Shown piece by piece: positions 56,862 through 64,000 of a stretch of 64,000 nucleotides of DNA. Positions within the stretch are counted from its first letter, which is position 1, and each line of letters opens with the position of its first letter. The translations under genes were made by a program, and so were the position numbers. A model generated the notes under the pieces. It made no database searches. It was not told where the DNA came from and saw only the letters and a list, made by a program, of their open reading frames with translations. The DNA comes from Bradyrhizobium sp. SZCCT0231 (GTDB taxonomy: Bacteria > Pseudomonadota > Alphaproteobacteria > Rhizobiales > Xanthobacteraceae), in NCBI RefSeq assembly GCF_018130245.1, contig NZ_JAFCKP010000003.1, positions 1-64,000 of the forward strand, read 5' to 3'.

Positions 56862-57347
56862 TTACAGCTGCCCCAGCAGCGTATCGCCGCCGGAGACCTC
56901 GACCTTGCCGGGCATGGCCTCGAGGTTCAGCTTCTTGACCACGCCGTCCTCGACCAGCATCGAATAGCGCTTGGAGCGGATACCGAGGCCGTTGGCAGAG
57001 GCGTCCAGCTCCATGCCGATCGCCTTGGTGAAGTCGGCATTGCCGTCGGCGAGGAAGATCGCCTCGTCGCGCTGGTCGGTGTCGCGCTTCCAGGCGTTCA
57101 TGACGAAGGCGTCGTTGACGGAGACGATGGCGATGGTGTCGACGCCCTTGTCCTTCATGGCGTAGGCGTTGAGGAAGATGCTCGGCAGATGCATCTTGTG
57201 GCAGGTGCCGGTATAGGCGCCAGGCACCGCGAACAGGGCCACCTTCTTGCCTTTGAAGATATCGTCGGTGGTCTTCACCTGCGGGCCGTCCGCCGTCATC
57301 ACGCGGAATTTCGCCTCGGGCAGCTTGTCGCCAGTCTGGATCGCCAT
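56862..57347 (-). CDS. Peroxiredoxin, Prx5 type (single Cys)
   Basis: A 161-residue thiol peroxidase. The active site PGAYTGTCHKMHLPSIFLNA puts the peroxidatic Cys at 49. The family motif is PGAFTPTCHxxHLP; the canonical Pro-Thr before TC is changed to Thr-Gly. The C-terminal EVSGGDTLL is the usual Prx5 end. No second Cys occurs in the protein, so turnover must rely on an external thiol such as glutaredoxin or glutathione. It reduces H2O2 and alkyl hydroperoxides. GGAG lies 9 bases before the ATG. Neighbouring rnhA is a common arrangement in rhizobia. Confidence 0.92.
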   Translation of the reverse strand: MAIQTGDKLPEAKFRVMTADGPQVKTTDDIFKGKKVALFAVPGAYTGTCHKMHLPSIFLNAYAMKDKGVDTIAIVSVNDAFVMNAWKRDTDQRDEAIFLADGNADFTKAIGMELDASANGLGIRSKRYSMLVEDGVVKKLNLEAMPGKVEVSGGDTLLGQL

Positions 57348-57502
57348 CGTCGTTTCTCCATGGAAAGGGCCGGGGGCTGTTCTAGAGCATTTTACCGCCG
57401 GAGGGAAACGGCTTCACCGCGCTGTGATGAGGTCACTGCGCTCGCAATGACGACGGGGCGCGCAAGCGCTCCCCATCGGGTCGACGGTGGTTAGGCGCAG
57501 CC
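57348..57502. other. Gap with repeat debris
   Basis: No gene. TCTAGAGCATTTTACCGCCG and GGGAAACGGCTTCACCGCG followed by CTGCGCTCGCAATGACGAC resemble broken copies of the 20326 and 35892 repeat families. Promoter elements of the peroxiredoxin gene should lie at its left end. Confidence 0.4.
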
Positions 57503-59188
57503 TTACGCTGCTTCCGCCTTCTTCTCGTCGCGAAGCTGCCGGCGCAGGATCTTGCCGACATTGGTCTTCGGCAGGTCGGTGCGGAATTCGATGTGCTTGG
57601 GCACCTTGTAGCCGGTCAGCTGCTCGTGACAGAACTCGATCACGGCCTCGGCGGTGAGGTTCGGGTCTTTCCTCACGACGAAGGCCTTCACCGCCTCGCC
57701 GGACTTTGAATCGGGGATGCCGATCACGGCACATTCCAGCACGCCCGGATGGCTCGCAATCACTTCCTCGACCTCGTTGGGATAGACGTTGAAGCCGGAC
57801 ACCAGGATCATGTCCTTCTTGCGGTCGACGATCTTGGTGTAGCCCTTCTCGTCCATCACGCCGATGTCGCCGGTGCGGAAATATCCGTCGGCGGTCATCA
57901 CCTTGGCGGTCTCTTCCGGCTTGTTCCAGTATCCGGACATGATCTGCGGGCCCTTGGCGCAGATCTCGCCGGGCTGGCCGAGCGGGACTTCGTTGCCGTC
58001 GTCGTCGCGGATCGAGATCCAGGTCGACGGCACGGGGATGCCGATCGTGCCCGTGAACTCCGTTGCCGTCGCCGGATTGCAGGTCAGAGTCGGCGAGGTC
58101 TCCGACAGGCCGTAACCTTCGGCAATGAAGCAGCCGGTGATCGCCTTCCACTGATCGGCCACGGGGCGCTGCACCGCCATGCCGCCGCCGTTGGAGATCT
58201 TCAGCTTGGAGAAGTCGAGCTTCTTGAAATCGGGATGGTGCATCAACCCGTTGTAGAGCGTGTTCACGGCCGGGAAGCTGTTGACCTGGTATTTCGCCAG
58301 TTCCTTGATGAAGCCGGGTATGTCGCGCGGGTTCGGGATCAGGAGATTGCAGCCGCCGGCGCGCACCGCCAGCAGGTAGCAGGCCGTCAGCGCGAAGATG
58401 TGATAGAGCGGCAGCGCGCAGACGATCATGAGCTGGTCGACATGCGGCGGCGCGGCGAGCGCCGGCTGGAGCCAGGCGTCGTTCTGCAGGACGTTGGCGA
58501 CGATGTTGCGATGGAGCAGCGTGGCGCCCTTGGAGAGGCCGGTGGTGCCGCCGGTATATTGCAGGAAGGCGACGTCGCCGGGCGACAGCTTCGGCTTGTT
58601 GAAGGCCATGCCGCGGCCGGACGACAGCGCGTCGTTGAAGGCCACCGCGCCCGGCAGCGACCAGGCCGGCACCATCTTCTTCACGCGGCGGACGACGAGA
58701 TTGACGATCACGCCCTTGAAGCCGAGCAGGTCGCCCATGCTGGCGACGATGACGTGCTTCACCTGCGTCTTGGCGATCACCTGCTCGACGGTATGGGCAA
58801 AGTTCTCCAGCACGATGATGGCTTCGGCGCCGGAATCCTTGAGCTGGTGCTCGAGCTCGCGCGGGGTGTAAAGCGGGTTGACGTTCACGACCGCGTATCC
58901 GGCGCGCAGCACGGCGGCGGTCGCGACCGGATATTGCAGCACGTTCGGCATCATGATCGCGACGCGAGCGCCGCGCTGCAGCCCGCGGCCCTGCAAATAG
59001 GCGGCGAGGGCGACCGACATCTGGTCGAGGTCGCGATAGCTGATCGACTTGTCCATGCAGATGAACGCCTTGCGGTCGGCGAACTTGGTAAAGCTCTCCT
59101 CCAGCAGGTCGACCAGCGATGCGTATTGCGTCGGCTCGATATCGGCGGGCACGCCGGGCGGATATTGCTTGAGCCAGATGCGCTCCAT
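57503..59188 (-). CDS. fadD: Long-chain fatty-acid--CoA ligase
   Basis: A 561-residue AMP-forming ligase for fatty acid activation before beta-oxidation. Motifs: the P-loop QYTGGTTGLSKGATLLHRN, ALPLYHIFALT, the adenylation motif EGYGLSETSP, GYFRTGDIGVMDEKGYTKIVDRKKDMILVSGFNVYPNEVEEV, and the C-terminal Lys in PKTNVGKILRRQLRDE. The length matches E. coli FadD (561). GGGGAG lies before the ATG. A second acyl-CoA synthetase is at 29219; the two differ in motif details, so they likely serve different chain types. Confidence 0.95.
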   Translation of the reverse strand: MERIWLKQYPPGVPADIEPTQYASLVDLLEESFTKFADRKAFICMDKSISYRDLDQMSVALAAYLQGRGLQRGARVAIMMPNVLQYPVATAAVLRAGYAVVNVNPLYTPRELEHQLKDSGAEAIIVLENFAHTVEQVIAKTQVKHVIVASMGDLLGFKGVIVNLVVRRVKKMVPAWSLPGAVAFNDALSSGRGMAFNKPKLSPGDVAFLQYTGGTTGLSKGATLLHRNIVANVLQNDAWLQPALAAPPHVDQLMIVCALPLYHIFALTACYLLAVRAGGCNLLIPNPRDIPGFIKELAKYQVNSFPAVNTLYNGLMHHPDFKKLDFSKLKISNGGGMAVQRPVADQWKAITGCFIAEGYGLSETSPTLTCNPATATEFTGTIGIPVPSTWISIRDDDGNEVPLGQPGEICAKGPQIMSGYWNKPEETAKVMTADGYFRTGDIGVMDEKGYTKIVDRKKDMILVSGFNVYPNEVEEVIASHPGVLECAVIGIPDSKSGEAVKAFVVRKDPNLTAEAVIEFCHEQLTGYKVPKHIEFRTDLPKTNVGKILRRQLRDEKKAEAA

Positions 59189-59380
59189 GGAGAACTCCCC
59201 TCAATTTACCAGAGCCCGTTGTGTCTCGGGCTTGCCTCATTGCCGCCAGTATCCAGCTTGCCGGAACGGGTGGCAAGTCGTCGTGGCTTAGGGCAAAGGC
59301 CGGGGCGTAGCTACTGGAATCGTCGCAAACCACGCTGCCGCAGGTGCGAAGCGCGGGCTGCGGCTTATTTCCGAGGGGCG

Positions 59381-60865
59381 TTAACTGTTGTTCGCCGGCT
59401 TGGCGGCGGCGGGCTTGGTCGCGGCCTTGGGCTTGGCAGGCTTTGCCGCCTGATCGCCGCCTGCCGCAGGCTTCTCGGCAGGTTTGGCCGCATCGGGCTT
59501 GGCCGCAGCATGCTTGGCTCCGGCCGGCTTGGCAGCGGCCGGTTTGACCGCGGTCTTACCATCGCTCTTGCCGTCAGCCTGCTTGGCGTCCGGCTTCGCC
59601 GCCGCCGTCTTGGCGTCCTTGGGCTTGTCCGTCGGCTTGTCAGCCGCGTCGGGCTTCTTGGCGACGCGCGACTTCTTGCCACGCGGCTTTGACGCGGCCT
59701 GCTGGTCGGCGTCGGCGGCAACCGCCGCGATCAGGGCGGTGCCGGTGCGGGTCGGGCCGGTATAGACCAGCACGGGCTCCGTTGGCGTCGGGGCCGAGGC
59801 CATCAGCTCGGAAGCCTTCATCAGGGGCGGCTGCAGGCCCGCCGTGAAGAAGGTGACCTGGGCCTCGCCGCCGGTGGCGGAGGCCGATCCGGTCGCGCCG
59901 CCATTGGCCGCAATCAGTGCATCGTCGTCGTCGGTGGCCGGCCGCTTGCGGTGCGGGCCGCACATCTCGTCGCGCAGGTTCGGCGGGGTGGCGTCGACCG
60001 GCACGAGATTGTCGACGGTGCCGAGCGAGGGGCGCAGCCAGGTGAGATTGTCCTGAGCGAAGCCGCGCTCGAGCAGCTGCGCCGCCTTCACCGCGCGCGC
60101 GGTGCCGGAATTGGCACCCAGCACCACCGCGATCAGCCGGCGGCCGTTGCGCGTGGCCGAAGCGACGAGGTTGTAGCCGGAGGCGCAGATGAAGCCGGTC
60201 TTGAACCCGTCGGCGCCGGGATAGCGGCCGATCAGCTTGTTGAAATTGCCGGTGGTGCGCTTGCCGAAGCGGATCGCCGGGATGTGCACGAAGTATTCGT
60301 ATTCCGGCAGGTCGCGCAGGAACGAGCGCGCCAAAATGCCGAGGTCGCGCGCTGACGTGATCTGGCCGTCGGCGGGCAGGCCGTTCGGATTGACGTAGCT
60401 CGTCTGCGTCATGCCGAGCTTCCTCGCGGTGTCGTTCATGATCGCGGAGAAGCCGTCGATCGAGCCGCCGACGCCTTCGGCGAGCACCACGGCCATGTCG
60501 TTCGCCGACTTGACCATCATCATCTTCAGCGCGTTGTCGACCGTGACCTGCGTTCCCGGGCGGAATCCCATCTTCGAGGGCGACTGCGAGGCCGCGGTCG
60601 GCGATACCGTGAGCAGCGTGTCGAGCGTCAGCCTGCCGTCCTTGACCGCCTTCAGCGTGACATAGGCGGTCATGATCTTGGTGACGGAGGCCGGGTACCA
60701 GGGGATGGTCGCGTTATCCGACTGGAGCACCTTGCCGCTGTCGGCCTCGATCAGCAGCAGCGCTTCGGCGCTCGCCGCGCGCGGCGCGAGCAATGCGCCA
60801 CATGCGAGCGTCGCAGCGAACAGGTTGAACAGGGATTTGCGAAGCAGCGGGCGAAGGGCGTGCAC
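59381..60865 (-). CDS. D-alanyl-D-alanine carboxypeptidase (PBP5/6-like) with Lys/Ala/Pro-rich tail
   Basis: A 494-residue S11-family penicillin-binding protein. Leader: SLFNLFAATLACGALLAPRAASA. Active-site motifs are intact: Ser60-x-x-Lys63 (YPASVTKIMTAY), Ser120-Ala-Asn122 (VKSANDM), and Lys222-Thr-Gly224 (DGFKTGF). The catalytic domain runs to about residue 290. The usual PBP5 C-terminal domain and membrane-anchor helix are not evident. Instead the last about 125 residues are low-complexity Lys/Ala/Pro/Asp repeats (AKPDAKQADGKSDGK.. type), resembling histone H1. The tail may contact peptidoglycan or be disordered. The GTG start at 60865 begins the leader; the upstream frame is Arg-rich. 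Confidence 0.9.
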   Translation of the reverse strand: MHALRPLLRKSLFNLFAATLACGALLAPRAASAEALLLIEADSGKVLQSDNATIPWYPASVTKIMTAYVTLKAVKDGRLTLDTLLTVSPTAASQSPSKMGFRPGTQVTVDNALKMMMVKSANDMAVVLAEGVGGSIDGFSAIMNDTARKLGMTQTSYVNPNGLPADGQITSARDLGILARSFLRDLPEYEYFVHIPAIRFGKRTTGNFNKLIGRYPGADGFKTGFICASGYNLVASATRNGRRLIAVVLGANSGTARAVKAAQLLERGFAQDNLTWLRPSLGTVDNLVPVDATPPNLRDEMCGPHRKRPATDDDDALIAANGGATGSASATGGEAQVTFFTAGLQPPLMKASELMASAPTPTEPVLVYTGPTRTGTALIAAVAADADQQAASKPRGKKSRVAKKPDAADKPTDKPKDAKTAAAKPDAKQADGKSDGKTAVKPAAAKPAGAKHAAAKPDAAKPAEKPAAGGDQAAKPAKPKAATKPAAAKPANNS

Positions 60866-61055
60866 TATCCGATTCCGGTCCTGGGAGATCCGCCTGATAC
60901 GGTCGGCTCTCGTGATCTGAGTTTCGGGTTCTGAAATCCGGCGCCGCCGCTTGCGGCGTCGCAAACCTATACCGGCTGGTGCGTCGAGAACAGGGGCTCC
61001 GGGCGGGTATTCCGCAACGAAGTAGGCCGAATTTCGACGATCCTCTCGGGACTTG
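60866..61055. other. Gap of 190 bases upstream of the carboxypeptidase gene
   Basis: No gene is seen. The GC-rich stretch GGCGCCGCCGCTTGCGGCGTCGC around 60940-60962 can form a GC hairpin. The promoter of the carboxypeptidase gene is expected here; no clear -35/-10 is recognised. Confidence 0.3.
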
Positions 61056-62852
61056 CTAGGGGGATTTGGCAGCTGTCGCGGCAGCCTCGGCGGCCGTCAC
61101 GCTGGCCCGTGCGTTCTCCTGCACCATGAACTGGGCCTTGGCCATCTCGGCAAAATGGCCGCCTTTGGCCACGAGTTCATCGAAAGTTCCGGTTTCGATC
61201 ACCCGTCCATTCTCGAACACCAGGATCCGCGTGGCGTTGCGGATGGTGGAGAGGCGATGGGCGATCACGAAGGTGGTGCGGCCCTTCATCACTTCGTCGA
61301 GAGCGGCGTTCACCTTGACCTCGGTGACGGCGTCGAGCGCGCTGGTCGCTTCGTCCAGGATCAGGATCGGCGGGTCCTTCAGCAGCGCGCGGGCGATCGA
61401 CAGCCGCTGCCGTTCGCCACCGGACAGCATGCGGCCGCGCTCGCCGGCATTGGTCGCGAAGCCGCCGCTGCGCTCGATGAAGTCGAGCGCCTGGGCGCGC
61501 TCGGCCGCCTTGCGCATCTCGGCCTCGGTCGCGTCCGGCTTGCCGACGCGCAGGTTCTCCTCGATCGAGCGGTTGAACAGCAGCGCTTCCTGGAACACCA
61601 CGCCGATGTTTCGCCGCAGCGAGGTCAGCGTGACGCCGCGCACGTCCATGCCGTCGATCTTGATGACGCCGGATTGTGGATCGAAGGCGCGATGCAAGAG
61701 CGCAATCGCGGTCGACTTGCCGGCGCCGGTCGGGCCGACCAGCGCAATGGTCTGGCCGGGCAGCGCGGTGAAGGTGAGGTCCTCGATCGCCGGCCGCTTG
61801 CCGTCATAGGAGAACGTGACGTCGTTGAACTCGACGAGGCCCGACAGCCTGCCGGCATCGATTGCGTCGGGCCGGTCGTGGACCGCGGGCACGGCGTCGA
61901 GCACATTGAAGAACTCGCGTAGGCGCGGGGCTTCCATGAACACGTTGTTGATGAAGCTCACGACCTGCTCGAGCTTCTGGATCAAAAGCGTCGCGAAGCT
62001 CACGAACATCACGATCTCGCCGACCGAGGTGAGCCCCTGGTCGTGCAGCGCGATGCCGAAGGTGAAGATCGCGAGCACCGTGATGGTGGTGGAGGCGCGC
62101 GTGATGACGGTGACCAGCGCCCACCAGGACAGCACCGGCATCTGCGCGGCCAGCAGCTCGTCGGCGACGGAGCGCAGTCCCTTCACCTCGGATTCGACGC
62201 GCACGAAGCTCTGCACCAGCGCGACGTTGCCGAGCGCGTCCGAAGCGCGCGCGGAGAGCTCGCTGTAATGCTCCTCGACCTCCATCTGCATGCCGAAGGT
62301 CTTGCGCACCACGAAGGTCGTCAGCGCCGTGAAGACGATGCAGAGCACGAACAGCAGGATCGCCAGCCGCCAGTTCAGGTAGAGCGACAGCGGCAGCAGC
62401 ACCACGACCGAGAGAATCGCGGCAAAATGCTCGCGGAAGAAGCCGAGCCACAGCCGCCACAGCGCATCGGTGCCGTTGAGCATCACCTTCATCAGCCGGC
62501 CCGAATGGGTGCCGGAGTGGAAGGTCAACGGCAGTTGCAGGATGTGCTCGAAATAGTCGGTCAGCACCGCCTGGCGCTGGCGGTGCGAGAGCCGGTCGGC
62601 CTGCAAGGCCACGAGCGCGCTGCACGCGATGGTGAAGAGCCCGAACGCGACCCAGGCGGCCAGGAACGGCCAGGCCGAGTTCGACCCGGCCACCGTCTTG
62701 CCCGAGAGCACGTCGACGATACGGCCGAACAGCACGGGCTCGGCGAATTGCGAGCCCGCCAGCAGGAGATTGGCGACCGCGAGCAGCCAGCCGAGCCGCG
62801 CCTCCTTGCCGAGCAGCTCGAGAACGCGGGAGTAGAGACGGAGCATGGACAT
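61056..62852 (-). CDS. ABC exporter, NdvA-like (beta-1,2-glucan exporter family)
   Basis: A 598-residue half-transporter with six N-terminal helices and a C-terminal ATPase. Membrane domain: [79 protein letters not shown]. ATPase: Walker [16 protein letters not shown], signature [16 protein letters not shown], Walker [15 protein letters not shown]-loop FVIAHRLST. The AEPxLFGRIxD and [14 protein letters not shown] stretches recall NdvA/ChvA exporters of cyclic beta-1,2-glucan, but Bradyrhizobium makes beta-1,3/1,6-glucan, so the substrate is uncertain (lipid, glucan or other). The start at 62852 (MSMLRLYSR) is chosen; a further ATG is at 62846. Confidence 0.9.
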   Translation of the reverse strand: MSMLRLYSRVLELLGKEARLGWLLAVANLLLAGSQFAEPVLFGRIVDVLSGKTVAGSNSAWPFLAAWVAFGLFTIACSALVALQADRLSHRQRQAVLTDYFEHILQLPLTFHSGTHSGRLMKVMLNGTDALWRLWLGFFREHFAAILSVVVLLPLSLYLNWRLAILLFVLCIVFTALTTFVVRKTFGMQMEVEEHYSELSARASDALGNVALVQSFVRVESEVKGLRSVADELLAAQMPVLSWWALVTVITRASTTITVLAIFTFGIALHDQGLTSVGEIVMFVSFATLLIQKLEQVVSFINNVFMEAPRLREFFNVLDAVPAVHDRPDAIDAGRLSGLVEFNDVTFSYDGKRPAIEDLTFTALPGQTIALVGPTGAGKSTAIALLHRAFDPQSGVIKIDGMDVRGVTLTSLRRNIGVVFQEALLFNRSIEENLRVGKPDATEAEMRKAAERAQALDFIERSGGFATNAGERGRMLSGGERQRLSIARALLKDPPILILDEATSALDAVTEVKVNAALDEVMKGRTTFVIAHRLSTIRNATRILVFENGRVIETGTFDELVAKGGHFAEMAKAQFMVQENARASVTAAEAAATAAKSP

Positions 62853-62937
62853 GCGGACTGGCAACTCGGGCAGCTAATGGGGCCGGTATTGTAAGCCGGG
62901 ATTGCCTGCGAGATACAGCGGAAGCTACTGGTTTTGC

Positions 62938-63987
62938 TCAGTTGATCAGCCGCTCCGCCACGGCCGGCAGGAACTGGTCGTCGAAGATGTCGCCCGCCGC
63001 CGGCCGTTTGTGGAATTTGAAATCCTGCGCGATCTGGTCGATCGAGCGCTCCAGGCGCGCCGGCTCGACACCGCCGAGGCCGTTGCGCTTGACCTCGTCG
63101 GTCAGGACGTTGTCGGCGAGGACGGTGCGCAGGCGCTCCAGCTCGAGGTTGCGGTCGCGGTCTTCGATGCGGCTCGCGGCCTCCTCCGCCGCACGCCCCG
63201 GCTCCCTGACGGTGGCGTTGATGCCGGCGATCAAAGCGCGGACGAAGCCCTTCACGGCGTCCGGCTTTGCTGTGGCGAAGGCCGGATTGACCACCACGGC
63301 AAAGCCATAGGCTTCGCAGCCATAGTCTGCATAGCGCAGCACGACGAGATCGGCTGCGGGCACGCCGCGGTCGCGTAGATTCACCGCCGAGATATAGCTG
63401 AAGCCGGCGACGGCATCGACCTGTCCCGCGGACAGGATCGGCTCGCGCACCGCCGCGCCGACCTTGTGGAATTTGACGCGCGATGCCTTGATGCCGTTCT
63501 GCTGCGCCAGCGCCGGCCACAGCCGCATCGATAGATCGCCGTCGGCAACGCCGACGGTCTTGCCGTCGAGATCGGGCAGGAGGTGGATGCCGCGGCTCCT
63601 GCGCGCGATGATCGCGTAAGGCGCGCGGTTGAACAGCATGAACACCGCCTTGACCGGCGCCGCGTCGTCCTTGTCACGAAAGCGGATCAGCTCGTTGATG
63701 TCGACGAGCGCAAGCTCGCTGTCGCCCTTGGCGACGCGTGCGAGCGCCTCCGGCGATCCGCTCGCACGGTTGAAGGACACGTTGAGACGCTCGGCGCCGA
63801 ACCTGCCGTCTTTCGCCGCAAGGAAGAACGGCGCCATGCTCGCATCAATGGGACGGTCGAAGGTGAAGTGGATGGCAGTGGAGGGGGCGCCGCTCTCGGC
63901 CCCCGTGGCCTCGCGCGCAGTCAATGCGGCGAACGAGATCGCAAGGGCCAGCAGGCAGTGAAGGGCGATCGTCTTGAATCCCGACAT
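62938..63987 (-). CDS. ABC transporter substrate-binding protein, NMT1/SsuA-like
   Basis: A 349-residue periplasmic binding protein with a leader (TIALHCLLALAISFAALTARE). The NMT1/SsuA fold is shown by FTFDRPIDASMAPFFLAAKDGRFGAERLNVSFNRASGSPEALARVAKGDSELALVDINELIRF, LPDLDGKTVGVADGDLSMRLWPAL, and GQVDAAVAGF-like VDAVAGFSYI. Such proteins serve uptake of nitrate, sulfonate, taurine or pyrimidine precursors. No permease or ATPase is in view; they would lie beyond the right edge or elsewhere. It ends 85 bases before the ABC exporter start and is not clearly linked to it. Confidence 0.88.
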   Translation of the reverse strand: MSGFKTIALHCLLALAISFAALTAREATGAESGAPSTAIHFTFDRPIDASMAPFFLAAKDGRFGAERLNVSFNRASGSPEALARVAKGDSELALVDINELIRFRDKDDAAPVKAVFMLFNRAPYAIIARRSRGIHLLPDLDGKTVGVADGDLSMRLWPALAQQNGIKASRVKFHKVGAAVREPILSAGQVDAVAGFSYISAVNLRDRGVPAADLVVLRYADYGCEAYGFAVVVNPAFATAKPDAVKGFVRALIAGINATVREPGRAAEEAASRIEDRDRNLELERLRTVLADNVLTDEVKRNGLGGVEPARLERSIDQIAQDFKFHKRPAAGDIFDDQFLPAVAERLIN

Positions 63988-64000
63988 CGATTGCGCCGGT

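Noticed and set aside
57749-59692. 647-codon plus-strand ORF opposite fadD and the carboxypeptidase tail
   Set aside because: It covers two well-supported minus-strand genes and reads as low-complexity Arg/His/Leu sequence.
1-64000. CRISPR array, rRNA operon, prophage or toxin-antitoxin system
   Set aside because: I saw no regularly spaced direct repeats, no rRNA-like sequence, and no phage structural or toxin-antitoxin signature. The only mobile-element gene is the transposase edge at position 1.

Overview
The window is high-GC alphaproteobacterial chromosome, most likely Bradyrhizobium or a close relative. This is inferred from the hisD / UPF0262 / phosphatase / maf / yacG neighbourhood, the ispH-thrB-rnhA-peroxiredoxin neighbourhood, a DUF1013 (TrcR) regulator, a perfect FixK/FNR box, an IS4-type transposase start, and many intergenic palindromic repeats of bradyrhizobial style. 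No database search was possible, so names rest on recognised motifs and family signatures. There is no rRNA, CRISPR array or prophage. Two tRNAs are present: Thr(GGT) and Phe(GAA).

Layout. 1-1340: edge of an IS4 transposase, a RidA protein, tRNA-Thr and a small charged protein. 1371-7200: accessory metabolism (cyclic-nucleotide-domain/thioredoxin-reductase fusion, EthD protein, small membrane protein, alpha/beta hydrolase, divergent TetR/SDR pair). 7281-11516: housekeeping block (DUF2948, hisD, UPF0262, LMW phosphatase, maf, yacG). 11703-13843: tRNA-Phe, a decayed gene fragment beside it, and a divergent LysR/NAD(P)H-quinone-oxidoreductase pair. 13917-18708 (minus): a TRAP transporter operon (dctP-dctQ-dctM) continuing into an amidase and an unannotated 56-residue membrane peptide coupled by an ATGA overlap. 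19204-25891: CBS-pair protein, YbaK-type deacylase, the cysteine-rich DUF1326/DUF2182 pair, and a membrane GGDEF-EAL protein.

26077-32722 holds a nitrobindin-like protein, a flavin amine oxidase, a His/Tyr-rich secreted protein, a DUF3088 protein, an acyl-CoA synthetase and an oleate hydratase; the last two probably work together on fatty acids. 32726-39717: secreted proteins, a TPR protein, an aldo/keto reductase, a hotdog thioesterase, a CoA-type NUDIX hydrolase and a putative lysozyme-fold secreted protein. 39901-43533: a complete TAXI-TRAP system (binding protein, fused permease, DUF1850). 43591-47080: SDR, membrane protein, CPA1 antiporter. 47163-49445: two tandem TPR/LprI-like paralogues. 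49795-53188: propionyl-CoA synthetase, small lipoprotein, and an OmpW porin behind a FixK/FNR box. 53344-57347: trcR, then ispH-thrB-rnhA, then a peroxiredoxin. 57503-63987 (minus): fadD, a D,D-carboxypeptidase with a Lys/Ala/Pro-rich tail, an NdvA-like ABC exporter and an NMT1-type binding protein.

Most intergenic gaps above 100 bases are filled by dispersed inverted repeats of at least five sequence families, several of them present two or three times in this window. They often sit at gene 3' ends and may act as transcription or mRNA boundaries. No single large undescribed system is obvious. The best leads are the coupled micro-protein of the TRAP/amidase operon, the DUF1326/DUF2182 cysteine pair, the oleate hydratase lacking the usual catalytic Glu, the tandem TPR/LprI proteins, the FixK-controlled ompW, and the lysozyme-like secreted protein.
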